Below are positions 7,300 through 16,652 of a DNA stretch of 64,000 bases, piece by piece. Where the stretch lies: the NCBI GenBank assembly GCA_963784575.1, contig CAWARU010000001.1, forward strand, positions 620,001-684,000, given 5' to 3'. The stretch comes from CAWARU01 sp963784575 (GTDB taxonomy: Bacteria > Pseudomonadota > Gammaproteobacteria > UBA6186 > Azoamicaceae). The notes under the pieces were generated by a model. The model was given only the letters and a program-made list of their open reading frames with translations. It was not told where the DNA came from and searched no databases. A program made the position numbers and the translations under genes. Position 1 is the first letter of the stretch, and every line of letters begins with the position of its first letter.

Positions 7300-9888
7300 A
7301 TGATTACACAACAACTGTACATATTAAAGAAATTTATTGATCCCAACTTTTACTCTGGAAGTGCTAGGGAATTTATCACAAAAGCAAAACCTGTCTTTGA
7401 TTTACTCGAAGAGGTATTCGAACTTTACGCAGAAGCTATGAAGCAAAATCCGAGAACACCAGAAGGCAAGGCTGCAAAGAATAAGCTTGACACAAAGATA
7501 AGTGAATTTATCATGCGTATGAATGATCCTGTGTTAAATAACCCTCTTTTCGTCACGGGACTGGATAAAGCTCTCGATAACTTAGATGAATATAAAAATG
7601 AAAAAGCAAGATTTCAAGAATTCATATTTTTCTTGAACAGTATCAACATTCCCCAAAGTGATACCGCATCTAAAAAAATGCTAGAAAGAATCCTTGAGAA
7701 AGAAAAAAATTTAGGAAATCTTTGCGAAGTTAAAAAGTCTAAAAAATTAACCAGTAGTCCTGCAACGGATGTCAGTCTCTCTTCTTCGGTGCAAACAAAG
7801 GGGGGAGAAAAAGCAGGTATAGAGAAAGAATCAGAAAGCTTGAAAAAATTGAGAGTAGAGAAGAATAAAGAAGTAGAAAAGAATAAAGAAAAGGAACAAA
7901 ACTTTCACACTTTTAAAAAAGCAGCACATCAAGGTTCTGCTGCAGCAAAATTGCAATTAGCATTATTATTTGCAGAGAGCGAAGGTGTACCAGACAGTGA
8001 ATATCCTGAAGTAACAGCACTTATTGACACAGAACGTGAAGAATATCGTGCCGAGAAAGCCTTTCAATGGTGTAAAGATGCTTTTGATTCAGGAATCAGT
8101 GAAGCTGAAGTGTATCTATTACCGTTTTTTCATGTATGGAAACGTTATCCCACAACACCCGAAGGCCAATCTGAAGCACAGTATCGCGTAGGATTAATGT
8201 ATCAAGAAGAGCTTACACAACAGTTAAAACTTGAAAAAGACAGTGGGTTTACGCTTAGCTTGAGAACTGAGAAAAAAGATCATTACATACAACAACTCTA
8301 TCGCTTCCTGAACTCTGCGGCAGAAAACGGTGTCGTGGGTGCTAAAAGAGTGCTCGGAATAGCTTATCTGGAGGATGCCTGGTGTATTGAAAGATTCGAT
8401 CCCTTTTTTCAATTCAAAAGCGAAATTCGAACAATAGAGTATCGAGAAAAACAAGCATTCGGTTGGCTAAAAGCTGCGGCAGACAAGGGTGATGTTCAGG
8501 CCAGAGATTCTCTGAAAATTTTCTACAAGAAACAGTGTGAAAACGCACAGAAAATTGCAGAACTCTCAGGAAAAGGCCAAGAATTTGCCATTCAATTGCT
8601 TGAAAAGATCGCATTCAATAACAACCTTTTTGCTCATTATCCTTTAGCTCTGCTGTACTTAAAACATGAAGGTATCCCAAAAAACCTATCCTCAAAAGAA
8701 ATTTGGGATAGGATTAAAACACATTTATCAAAATGCCAATCTTTTGAAGCCAATGATATGTTTTGGTTGATGAAGCGAGAACCCATAAAATTCGCCATCC
8801 AATATCGACGCAAAGATTTCTTGAAAATGCTGCTTGAATCTGGTTTTGATGGTCACATTGAGAGGGGAGTATCCTTTTGGCTGACGCAAGACTTAAAACC
8901 ACCCTTTTCTACCCTATTAAAAATCCATCAAATGCTTAGTTTAACTCTCGTTCATTATAAAGAGTATTTTCGGAGAAACCACAACCATTTATTTCTTAAA
9001 ATCAAAGCTGATATCTTAAATCAACTTATTAATCTCTGGAAATCTGAGGATTTGAATACCTCCTTAGTTTTTGATTTGGAACTTTTTAATGGGCTTAATT
9101 TTGACTTCGAAGAGCACATTAAAAAGGCGACAGATGATTGTTTTGCTGCATCATTAGAAGCTATCGAAGCTCGTGCTGTGGATATAGATGCTGGTCAAAA
9201 AGTATACTTTCATCAGGAATCCTACAACATGTTGCGTGAGATTATTAGAAATGATTTCATGAAGAGAGTTCAGCAATATAACAATTCTCGCTTGGATCAA
9301 GATGAAGACCTGGAAGCACAACTTGTTTTGGAGCAAGCAGCTAAACTGACCACTCCGAGTCAAAGTTTAACCGAACAAGATAAAGCCAAAGAACAGTCCA
9401 AGGAGCAAGCTAAAACACAACCCGGTAATTTTCCACAATATGAAACTGAACAATCACCACTTTTCAACAATCTCTTCCCTTATCTGCAGTATTTGCAAGA
9501 CGATCTTGACATGCAAAATAAAAATTTACCAAGTTTCAATTCAATGGCGAGCAGTATCAGAACCATTATCTTTTCTTACTTAATAGAGTCCCCAAAAGCT
9601 GCTGCAATCCAAAAATCCGTAAAATCTGAGGGACGTCTGTCTCCAATACAACTCTATTGGCAAGATCTCTGCAAGGCTCGATATTCCTTAAGCAGCCTTC
9701 TATTTGATAGACACTGCCAGAAATTGAATGCAGAGCCTTTGCAGATTGCGGCGCCTGCAGCTACTCCTACAGAAGGAAACGATATCAGTGATGATGCTGA
9801 TGCTCATGATCCTACTAAAACAGAGGGCACAAGCGCAAATGCTGCCATAGTTAATATCTTCTCAGGAAAAGGCAGAAAATTTTATTGA
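7300..9888 (+). CDS. Sel1-like repeat protein with RKFY tail, putative effector
   Basis: The 862-residue product has an N-terminal helical part, a Lys/Glu-rich linker (about 165-205) and then several Sel1-like repeats. The clearest run from FKKAAHQGSAAAKLQLALLF, through LNSAAENGVVGAKRVLGIAY, to GWLKAAADKGDVQARDSL. Sel1 repeats are helical hairpins used as protein-interaction scaffolds and are common in secreted proteins of Legionella relatives. The C-terminal 300 residues are helical and unassigned, followed by an acidic linker and the ending GKGRKFY, with Phe second from last. The start ATG at 7300 is preceded by AGGAGT at a suitable distance. It converges on the protease-like gene with only 11 bp between stops. 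Confidence 0.75.
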   Translation: MITQQLYILKKFIDPNFYSGSAREFITKAKPVFDLLEEVFELYAEAMKQNPRTPEGKAAKNKLDTKISEFIMRMNDPVLNNPLFVTGLDKALDNLDEYKNEKARFQEFIFFLNSINIPQSDTASKKMLERILEKEKNLGNLCEVKKSKKLTSSPATDVSLSSSVQTKGGEKAGIEKESESLKKLRVEKNKEVEKNKEKEQNFHTFKKAAHQGSAAAKLQLALLFAESEGVPDSEYPEVTALIDTEREEYRAEKAFQWCKDAFDSGISEAEVYLLPFFHVWKRYPTTPEGQSEAQYRVGLMYQEELTQQLKLEKDSGFTLSLRTEKKDHYIQQLYRFLNSAAENGVVGAKRVLGIAYLEDAWCIERFDPFFQFKSEIRTIEYREKQAFGWLKAAADKGDVQARDSLKIFYKKQCENAQKIAELSGKGQEFAIQLLEKIAFNNNLFAHYPLALLYLKHEGIPKNLSSKEIWDRIKTHLSKCQSFEANDMFWLMKREPIKFAIQYRRKDFLKMLLESGFDGHIERGVSFWLTQDLKPPFSTLLKIHQMLSLTLVHYKEYFRRNHNHLFLKIKADILNQLINLWKSEDLNTSLVFDLELFNGLNFDFEEHIKKATDDCFAASLEAIEARAVDIDAGQKVYFHQESYNMLREIIRNDFMKRVQQYNNSRLDQDEDLEAQLVLEQAAKLTTPSQSLTEQDKAKEQSKEQAKTQPGNFPQYETEQSPLFNNLFPYLQYLQDDLDMQNKNLPSFNSMASSIRTIIFSYLIESPKAAAIQKSVKSEGRLSPIQLYWQDLCKARYSLSSLLFDRHCQKLNAEPLQIAAPAATPTEGNDISDDADAHDPTKTEGTSANAAIVNIFSGKGRKFY

Positions 9889-9899
9889 TTAACGAGCCA

Positions 9900-11171
9900 T
9901 TAGGCAAAAACCTTTTTCTGGACATTTTTCTTCTTTTTCTTTTTTGCTTTCTTCTTTGGATCAGAAGCTTGTGATGTAGTAGCTTGAGCATCCACTTCTG
10001 CAGCTGCTTTTTTGGCGGTAGACAACTGAGGTTCTGATGCAATACGTTGTGCTTGAATTACATTCTGAAAGAGCATGAGTATCTGCTGTGCGGAAGCCCC
10101 TTTACGTAAGAAGTCCAAAGGAACAAACGCTTTATGTCCTGAAACAGCGCTTTGACTCTTTTTTTCCTTCTCTTGCATCATGTCTTTGTCAACTTTAGCA
10201 AGTAATTCAAGAATGATAGGATTTTTGTCTAGGCTTACTTTTTTCAACAAAGTCTGGTCATTTCGAAGCAAATACCCCCAAACTCTTTTGATATTTTCAG
10301 GAACTTGTAAACGATTTGCCAAATCATCCTCCAAGGCCCGAGTATGACATTTTTGCAAATCTGCATGTGCAGCTTCCGGGTCTATTAGGTAAGTGCTGGT
10401 TAAGAAACCAAGCTCTGTCTTGGAGGTTGGCACCGAAAATAACTTTTCTCCTACGCGGGTGGCATTTGCAGCGGTTGCCATAGGATAATCAATTAATTCT
10501 TGTTCGAATACTGCTTTGAACTCAAGACAGGCAGCTTCAAAATCTTTTCTCAGTGTTGCTTGAATGCGTTTCAGAGCATCAATGCTGTTAGCGCCGACAG
10601 GTCCATTATAATGTCCAGAGGTACTGTTGGGATATCTTTTATGAATTGCGCTTTCTATACTAGAAAATTTTCCAAATTCTCGGAGCCAAGGGTCAATCAA
10701 CAGTACTCTTGCAAAATTTGTATCAGGATATAGTATTCCCTGTTTTAATTGTGTCTCATCGAATCCTATGTTGAGTGCTACTGAGAAATGAAGCCCCTTG
10801 CCTGCTTTGTCATCATCAAAGCGAAATAGCGCTGGAATTTCTTCGAGGTTATCCAAGTTTGCTTCTTCTAATAATCTGATGTAAACATAGGCAGCCAGAA
10901 CTTCACAATTATTTGTACCTGCAATTTTTAAACAAGCTGCAGGCAGCAAAAATCTACTAAAAAATTGGCTTCTTGATTTTCTCGCGGCAATTAACCTTCC
11001 TACCCTATCGGTAATATTGGTAATATGACTATGAAAATTGCCAGTATTGCGATGCGGATCTAATGTGATATTGGTTGAAGGGAGAAAATGGAGACAGTTT
11101 ACTTCTGCCATAATTTTTCCGATTCGTTCGAGTAATAGTTTTATCTTGATATCTTGTCTAGCTTTTGACAT
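9900..11171 (-). CDS. Putative papain-like cysteine protease effector with KVFA tail
   Basis: The 423-residue product shows a possible Cys-His-Asp triad in the order used by papain-fold effectors: Cys89 in GTNNCEVLA at the start of a helix, His128 in GLHFSVALNI and Asp160 in LLIDPWLREFG. The spacing and the DPW motif resemble the YopT/C58-like group and many secreted papain-like enzymes; peptidase, deamidase and transglutaminase activities are all possible. The rest is helical. The C-terminus is an Ala/Lys-rich linker with a run of lysines (KKKAKKKKKK) ending in KKVFA, the penultimate-Phe tail. The family call rests on motif pattern only, with no alignment. Confidence 0.6.
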   Translation of the reverse strand: MSKARQDIKIKLLLERIGKIMAEVNCLHFLPSTNITLDPHRNTGNFHSHITNITDRVGRLIAARKSRSQFFSRFLLPAACLKIAGTNNCEVLAAYVYIRLLEEANLDNLEEIPALFRFDDDKAGKGLHFSVALNIGFDETQLKQGILYPDTNFARVLLIDPWLREFGKFSSIESAIHKRYPNSTSGHYNGPVGANSIDALKRIQATLRKDFEAACLEFKAVFEQELIDYPMATAANATRVGEKLFSVPTSKTELGFLTSTYLIDPEAAHADLQKCHTRALEDDLANRLQVPENIKRVWGYLLRNDQTLLKKVSLDKNPIILELLAKVDKDMMQEKEKKSQSAVSGHKAFVPLDFLRKGASAQQILMLFQNVIQAQRIASEPQLSTAKKAAAEVDAQATTSQASDPKKKAKKKKKKNVQKKVFA

Positions 11172-11330
11172 TTTATCCCCTTTTATAAGTTATAAAACTG
11201 ATATATTGCGTTCTGGTTAGGTGAAAGCGCACGGATCCGATAAAAAACCTATTCATAAATTGAATAGGATCTTATACAATTAATTATCAGTTGAAATATA
11301 CAAGATAAACTAAAAACTTACAAGATTATA

Positions 11331-11474
11331 AGGGCCTGTTGACAATTCGCTAGGTTGAGCCAGAAATCATTGATTTCTGAGCAACGTAGCGCAGTTTATA
11401 TTGAAATAAATGAGCAACGGAGCACAAGAAATCAATGATTTATGGCCAACATAGTAGAATTGTCAACAGGCCCT
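11331..11474. repeat. 144-bp palindromic MITE-like element
   Basis: The two ends are exact inverted repeats (AGGGCCTGTTGACAATTC and its complement at 11457-11474). The interior also pairs imperfectly: both arms contain AAATCATTGATTTCT, itself a palindrome, at matching positions. The whole unit can therefore fold into one long hairpin. It carries no coding frame and sits in the intergenic region upstream of the hydroxylase-family operon. This is the form expected for a non-autonomous element mobilised in trans, or for a repetitive extragenic palindrome. Confidence 0.75.
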
Positions 11475-11539
11475 AGAATTAAGAGAGCGAGTAAACGGCA
11501 GAGTTCCTAAACCGATAGATAAGGAGGGAAGTCATAATA

Positions 11540-12265
11540 ATGTACATATTAATATTATCGAGTCTTGTTGGCATTACACTCTTTTGCATGGAGTGGATCA
11601 AGCCAAGACAGAGCTGGCCAAAAGTATATTTTTGGCTGGGAAGAGCGGTCTTATTCAATATTGTTCAGGGTCTCTGTATCTTTGTTGCTAGCAAACATTT
11701 TGATATGTATTGTAAGAAAATTGTGATTTTCGATTTATCTCATTTAAATACTGTTATAGGAAGTATATTGGGATATATTATTATCACCTTTATATATTAT
11801 TGGTGGCATCGTGCCAGACATGAAAGTCCATTTCTATGGCGTTGGATGCATCAAATACATCATAGCGCTTCAAGGCTTGAAGTATTGACGGCCTTCTACA
11901 AGCACCCAGTGGAAATACTCGCAAATGCTCTTTTATCAAGCTTTATCCTGTATGGTTTATTAGGACTTTCGGAAATGGCTTCTGGCATTGCCATCATGCT
12001 AACGAGTCTTGCTGAATTGTTTTATCATTGGAACATTAAAACACCACATTGGCTAGGGTATTTGGTGCAACGTCCAGAAAGTCATTGTCTACATCATGAA
12101 CGCAATAGACACAATAGAAATTACTCAGATCTACCTTTGTGGGATATTTTATTTGGAACTTTTGAAAATCCAAAAGCATTAGAATTCACTTGTGGCTTTG
12201 CACCGAATAGAGAATTACAAGTAAAATATATGTTATTAGGAAAAGATGTGCATGCGAGAAATTAG
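11540..12265 (+). CDS. Fatty acid hydroxylase / sterol desaturase family membrane protein
   Basis: The 241-residue integral membrane protein carries the His-box set of the superfamily: HRARH, then HQIHH, then HCLHHERNRHN, which together bind a di-iron centre. Hydrophobic spans lie near the N-terminus and around residues 70-85 and 135-165. Such enzymes use O2 to hydroxylate or desaturate lipid-like substrates in the membrane; the substrate here cannot be told. It is preceded by AAGGAGG and overlaps the next gene by 20 bp, starting a three-gene operon with an anchored unknown and an HTTM-DCC protein. Confidence 0.85.
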   Translation: MYILILSSLVGITLFCMEWIKPRQSWPKVYFWLGRAVLFNIVQGLCIFVASKHFDMYCKKIVIFDLSHLNTVIGSILGYIIITFIYYWWHRARHESPFLWRWMHQIHHSASRLEVLTAFYKHPVEILANALLSSFILYGLLGLSEMASGIAIMLTSLAELFYHWNIKTPHWLGYLVQRPESHCLHHERNRHNRNYSDLPLWDILFGTFENPKALEFTCGFAPNRELQVKYMLLGKDVHARN

Positions 12266-12821
12266 AAAACATGGATTCTATGCAGTAATACTGATGACTG
12301 TCGGCTCATTACAAATGCTAGGGGATGTCTGTCAAATCCCACTCTTAAAAGGATTTGGTAGTGCCCTGCACGCCTCCCCTGCTCCCAAAGTATTCACGAC
12401 TCAAAATGGCTTTGAAACATTCAGTTCACGCTTTTTTATCGAATGGCAGGACAGTACGGGAAGTCATAGCACAGAAATTACCCACGAACATTATCATAAT
12501 TTTAAAGGCCATTATAATCGCCGCAATGTCTATGGTGCACTGTTTTCTTATGCCCCGCTTCTTGCCTCGAATCCAAGAACGAAAGACATGTTTTACAGCG
12601 TTTTTAATGAAATTGCTTTTGGGAAGTATCAGGTATTGCAGGAAATTGGCTTGCCTATCACGAAAGACTCTCATACCATAACACTTGCCGTTCGGCCAAG
12701 ACTTGAAAATGTTCATAATTATCCGCTCAATTTTAAGGCTATCAATAATACCGAAAAAAAGGGTATGAATGAGACAGTGAATGCCGCGAATACCGCAGTA
12801 AAAGGTGAAAATGATGAATAA
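12246..12821 (+). CDS. Membrane-anchored hypothetical protein of the hydroxylase operon
   Basis: The 191-residue product has one N-terminal hydrophobic segment (FYAVILMTVGSLQMLGDV) that could be an anchor or uncleaved signal. A soluble domain rich in aromatic and polar residues follows, with a His-rich patch (HEHYHNFKGHYNRR, about 79-92). Its start overlaps the end of the hydroxylase gene and its end overlaps the start of the HTTM-DCC gene, indicating translational coupling and probably a shared complex. I do not recognise the family. Confidence 0.75.
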   Translation: MCMREIRKHGFYAVILMTVGSLQMLGDVCQIPLLKGFGSALHASPAPKVFTTQNGFETFSSRFFIEWQDSTGSHSTEITHEHYHNFKGHYNRRNVYGALFSYAPLLASNPRTKDMFYSVFNEIAFGKYQVLQEIGLPITKDSHTITLAVRPRLENVHNYPLNFKAINNTEKKGMNETVNAANTAVKGENDE

Positions 12822-14052
12822 CACTTGGACATTTGCTCAATATCGACTTTTTAGAATTTGTTTTGGATTATATCTATTGATGCATTTTGTTACCCTATTT
12901 CCCTTCACTACCGAAATTTTTTCATCAGCGGGGGTATTAAGCGATGGCAGTCTAAGTCCAATCCTTAATATAATTCCAAATATCCTAAGCTTTGCAGATG
13001 GACCCATTGTGCTGCAATCGATGTCAGTCCTTGCCATGCTGGCAGCTTTGGGTCTTATCTTTGGTGTGCAGGATAAAATTTCAGCAATTATCCTTTGGTA
13101 TGTTTTGGCCTGCTTTTTTGGCCGCAATCCGTTAATCGCCAATCCAAGCTTACCTTATGTTGGCTGGATGCTTTTGTTACACGTTGCTATACCAGGCGCA
13201 AAAGACTCAGAAAAATGGCAATTTCCAAAACCACTGTATTTTGCGGTTTGGTTTATCATGGCAGTCTCATACAGTTATAGCGGCTATACAAAATTATTAA
13301 GCCCCTCCTGGGTATCAGGAGATACTATTCAATTAGTGCTTGAAAATCCTTTGTCGCGCGATAATTGGGTCAGATCTCTTTTTCTAAGCATGCCTCCCAT
13401 TTTTTTAAAGCTCATTACCTTGGGAATATTGTGGCTTGAAACTTTATTTGTGCCACTGGCTTTGATTCCTAGGCTTCGCCCCTGGATTTGGCTCGGTATG
13501 TTAATTGCACATCTCGGATTTTTAACTTTGCTCAATTTAGGAGATTTGAGTGTCGGCATGATTTTATTGCACATGATAAGCTTCAATCCCACATGGCTAG
13601 CTCCGTATCAGAATCAGAGTGTGACACAAAAAGCTATCATTTATTATGATGGATTTTGTGGATTTTGTCATAAAACCGTGCAATTTGTACTGCAGGAAGA
13701 TATTACACATCAATATCGATTTGCACCGCTTCAAGGTGCTTCATTTCGAGAATATTGTCTGCAAAATGCTATCGATACTCGAACAATGCCGGATAGTCTA
13801 GTATTGGTAACCTCACAGCGACAGATCTTCTACAAATCAGATGCGTTTGTACATATATTAATGAGTCTTGGTGGGTACTGGCGAATTTCGAGCCTCATCC
13901 TAGGTATTATTCCCAGAGTTATAAGAGATGCGGTCTATGATTTTATTGGTAAAAATCGTCATAGAATCTTGGATAAGCCAGAAACGCTGTGCCCTTTGAT
14001 CCCTAAAGAATATCGCTATAAATTTGAAACCAGTACCAGGGAAGAGATTTAG
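12811..14052 (+). CDS. HTTM-domain membrane protein fused to DCC thiol-disulfide oxidoreductase
   Basis: The first ~270 residues form a multi-span membrane domain matching the HTTM group related to vitamin K-dependent gamma-carboxylase. It is followed by a soluble DCC (DUF393) domain that opens with IIYYDGFCGFCHKTVQF, a CxxC thioredoxin-like active site. Fusions of this type are known in bacteria; the membrane part is thought to act on protein or lipid substrates with the DCC part handling redox, but the reaction is unknown. The ATG at 12811 has a nearby AAAGG; a GTG six bases upstream is also in frame. Last gene of the three-gene operon. Confidence 0.85.
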   Translation: MMNNTWTFAQYRLFRICFGLYLLMHFVTLFPFTTEIFSSAGVLSDGSLSPILNIIPNILSFADGPIVLQSMSVLAMLAALGLIFGVQDKISAIILWYVLACFFGRNPLIANPSLPYVGWMLLLHVAIPGAKDSEKWQFPKPLYFAVWFIMAVSYSYSGYTKLLSPSWVSGDTIQLVLENPLSRDNWVRSLFLSMPPIFLKLITLGILWLETLFVPLALIPRLRPWIWLGMLIAHLGFLTLLNLGDLSVGMILLHMISFNPTWLAPYQNQSVTQKAIIYYDGFCGFCHKTVQFVLQEDITHQYRFAPLQGASFREYCLQNAIDTRTMPDSLVLVTSQRQIFYKSDAFVHILMSLGGYWRISSLILGIIPRVIRDAVYDFIGKNRHRILDKPETLCPLIPKEYRYKFETSTREEI

Positions 14053-14066
14053 AGCACGGTAGGATG

Positions 14067-15125
14067 TTAGGGCTTTCTTGGGGTAGTGGGCTTCGGTTTT
14101 TTCTTATGATCTTTTGATACATGTTGTTTCCATTTTATTATTTTCGTCAAAAGACCCCAGGTAACTGCAGATTCTGGTTTTGATTTCTCTAAAAGTTCCT
14201 GTTTCGATTTTGCGCTTGACAATCGCGTCAAAGATTCCATTTTAACTTTCCGCTCCTCTTCTTTTGAGGCTGCAGCCTTTGGAACATCTTCGCGGTGTTT
14301 TTTGCGGTCTGCAACTTTTTCCTTATCAGACATATAATTCTGATCTATATATTTTTGACATTTTTCACGCAAAAACAATTTCTTATCCCAATTTCGAGAG
14401 TTGTTTTGTAATCTTCTAAAAGTGTCTCTGCTTAACAAGTTCTCGATTTCTGCTTTGGCAGCATTAAATGCATAGAATGCTCTTTCAATTCCTGTCTTAT
14501 CGTTTTTTGGGGTTTGATCCTTAAATATATTATCGAGCGGCAACCGGCGTTCTGCTGAAAGATTAATTTGATGTGCTACGCCCTCTTTAATATATTCTTC
14601 ATATATTTTCTTTAAAACTGCTATATTATCTTTTCCATATTTTTTACTGTGATCTAAAGCCAACAGAAAGTCCAGATTTTCTTCTGAAACTTCTTCCTTT
14701 GCTTGTTTTTTCAAGGCATTTTGCAGCGAGGTAACTGTATAAATGTCACTGATTTCTATAGTATCAAGGTTTAGTTCATTGATACAGTCCAGCGAATCCT
14801 TGGAATCTTTGAATGCTTCTTTCATGGTATTAATGAGTTCCACTTGATTGTAGGGAGAAGTAAAATCTGGTCTTTCTGTTATCAGTGATCGAATGACTTG
14901 CGCATAAAAATATTTCATCATTTCTTTTCTGAGTCCAGGATCCTTTTTTAATAACTTTTGATTTGTTTCATTTATAAGCATAATATGAACTTGCATTTCC
15001 ATGAGATTGAATAATTCTTGTAAATCTCCTTTTTTAAATTTTTTAACATTCAATTTATCAAATTCATCAAATGTTTCTTTTGTCCTTTTCATCAAAATGG
15101 TTCTATCATCAAGTTCGCTTGACAT
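14067..15125 (-). CDS. Hypothetical helical protein
   Basis: The 352-residue product is predicted to be almost entirely helical and highly charged, with Lys/Glu-rich segments and no membrane span or signal peptide. Its C-terminal third is Lys- and Ala-rich (RKKHREDVPKAAASKEEERK, about 275-294) and ends in a basic Pro/Lys-rich stretch (PTTPRKP). It converges on the HTTM-DCC gene with 14 bp between stops. No family is recognised. It resembles the other lineage-specific proteins in composition but lacks the penultimate Phe. Confidence 0.65.
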   Translation of the reverse strand: MSSELDDRTILMKRTKETFDEFDKLNVKKFKKGDLQELFNLMEMQVHIMLINETNQKLLKKDPGLRKEMMKYFYAQVIRSLITERPDFTSPYNQVELINTMKEAFKDSKDSLDCINELNLDTIEISDIYTVTSLQNALKKQAKEEVSEENLDFLLALDHSKKYGKDNIAVLKKIYEEYIKEGVAHQINLSAERRLPLDNIFKDQTPKNDKTGIERAFYAFNAAKAEIENLLSRDTFRRLQNNSRNWDKKLFLREKCQKYIDQNYMSDKEKVADRKKHREDVPKAAASKEEERKVKMESLTRLSSAKSKQELLEKSKPESAVTWGLLTKIIKWKQHVSKDHKKKPKPTTPRKP

Positions 15126-15289
15126 ATACTTTACCCTCCAATTCTTTCAGGTATTTCAACTGTTTTGAAGTTCAAAAGATTCTAATTTAGACACGAAATA
15201 CCAAAAAACCACGAGCTTCAATGAATAATAAGACTGTCTGTTTGAGAAATAATTCAATATTTTAGAATTCGTGTAATAGCAAAGTTAGC

Positions 15290-15985
15290 TTAAGACGTGA
15301 AGCTACTCGAAATATCTGGAAGTGATGATATTTTTAATGTTTTTTTAAAAATTGCTAAAATAATAAGCAAAAACCAGGCCAAAACAAGATATAAGGCAGC
15401 CGTTATCAACAATACTTCAAATGTTTTATAGTGCGTGGAGATCTCCTGTCTTGCGGCCCCCATGAGATCGATTAGAGTAATTGTGCTCGCGAGACTGGTG
15501 CTTTTTAATACCATGATGGCCTCATTTGAATATGCCGACCAAATATTAGAAAGGGCTCTAGGCCAAAGGATGTTCTTCCAAGTTTGGTAAAATGATAAAT
15601 TTAAAGTTTTACAAACCTCAATTTCACCGATTGGAATAGAATTAATTGCCTTAGTCAATAAAACAGTGGTATAGGCGCTGCTGTTTAAAGCCAAAACAAT
15701 GGTGGCACAGCAGAATGGTTCTTGCAAAATAGGCCAAAATACACTATTTCTTACCCATTCAAATTCAGCCGCCCCATAATAGAGCAGAAAAATTTGAACC
15801 AGCAGTGGAACACCACGAGTGAAAGTAATAAAAGTATTGATTGGGACTGAAAATACTTTTTTCTTCGTCGCCAATAAATAAGTAAAAATGACTGAGATCG
15901 CGAAACCGATAGAGAGAGCAAGAATAGCCAATTCCAAACTTAAGCCTGCTCCATTTAATAATTCATTTATCATTTCATTTACCAT
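15290..15985 (-). CDS. artM: Arginine ABC transporter permease (ArtM-like)
   Basis: The 231-residue inner-membrane protein belongs to the HisM/ArtM polar amino acid permeases. It has several hydrophobic spans and the conserved FTRGVPLLVQIFLLYYG segment. The cytoplasmic EAA-type loop, which contacts the ATPase, is seen around GEIEVCKTLNLSFYQTWKNI followed by the ILWPRAL stretch. It overlaps the upstream permease by 11 bp and is the last gene of artPJQM. The Art assignment comes from the adjacent argR and ARG boxes; permease sequence alone cannot separate arginine from other basic amino acids. Confidence 0.85.
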   Translation of the reverse strand: MVNEMINELLNGAGLSLELAILALSIGFAISVIFTYLLATKKKVFSVPINTFITFTRGVPLLVQIFLLYYGAAEFEWVRNSVFWPILQEPFCCATIVLALNSSAYTTVLLTKAINSIPIGEIEVCKTLNLSFYQTWKNILWPRALSNIWSAYSNEAIMVLKSTSLASTITLIDLMGAARQEISTHYKTFEVLLITAALYLVLAWFLLIILAIFKKTLKISSLPDISSSFTS

Positions 15986-16652
15986 TGGTTTCTGCCTTTC
16001 TGATACAATGCTCTGAAATATAGCTTAGAGTGAGATAAACACAGGAAATTAAAATATAATATTTGAAGGGTTCCTGTGTGTTTTGAACTATGATTTGTGT
16101 TCTGCTCATTAAATCTTGACCACCGATCAGAGAAATTAGCACAGTGTCCTTTAGTAAAATGAGCCATAAATTTCCCAATCCAGGTAAGGCATTTTTCCAA
16201 AGTTGCGGCCAAATAATGTGGTAGAAAGTTTGAAATTGTGTAAGACCTAAGTGTTTGGAGGCTTCTAGCTCTCCTTTTGATATGAGGATACTTGCTGATT
16301 GAAATAGTTTGGTGGCATAGGCTGCAAATATAATGGATAACGCAAGTATACCGGCTAAGAAACTCGGTATTTCTATATCGCTGTTAAGTATGTTGGATAA
16401 AAACATGCTGCCGCCAAAATAAATAGCAAATAGAATTAATATCTCGGGTAGACTGCGCAAACAGGAAACGAATTGCATTACCAGTTTTTTTATGAGAGGA
16501 TTTTTACTATAAAACCAGCTGAAAAACAGAGTAATGCCTAAAATAATTCCAAGGCAAGATGAGACCAGCGCTAAGCAGAGAGTCTCAGCAGTGCCCAGAA
16601 GCAGGATTGTGATGATGTCATAGAGGTTGGTGGTGGTCATATCTTTATTCAA
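15975..16652 (-). CDS. artQ: Arginine ABC transporter permease (ArtQ-like)
   Basis: A 225-residue second permease of the same family, with hydrophobic spans and a conserved FVSCLRSLPEILILFAIYFG segment equivalent to that in its partner. The EAA loop lies around KGELEASKHLGLTQFQTFYH. Two different permease subunits normally pair to form the channel. It overlaps the binding-protein gene by 8 bp and the downstream permease by 11 bp, so the three are translationally coupled. Confidence 0.85.
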   Translation of the reverse strand: MNKDMTTTNLYDIITILLLGTAETLCLALVSSCLGIILGITLFFSWFYSKNPLIKKLVMQFVSCLRSLPEILILFAIYFGGSMFLSNILNSDIEIPSFLAGILALSIIFAAYATKLFQSASILISKGELEASKHLGLTQFQTFYHIIWPQLWKNALPGLGNLWLILLKDTVLISLIGGQDLMSRTQIIVQNTQEPFKYYILISCVYLTLSYISEHCIRKAETNGK

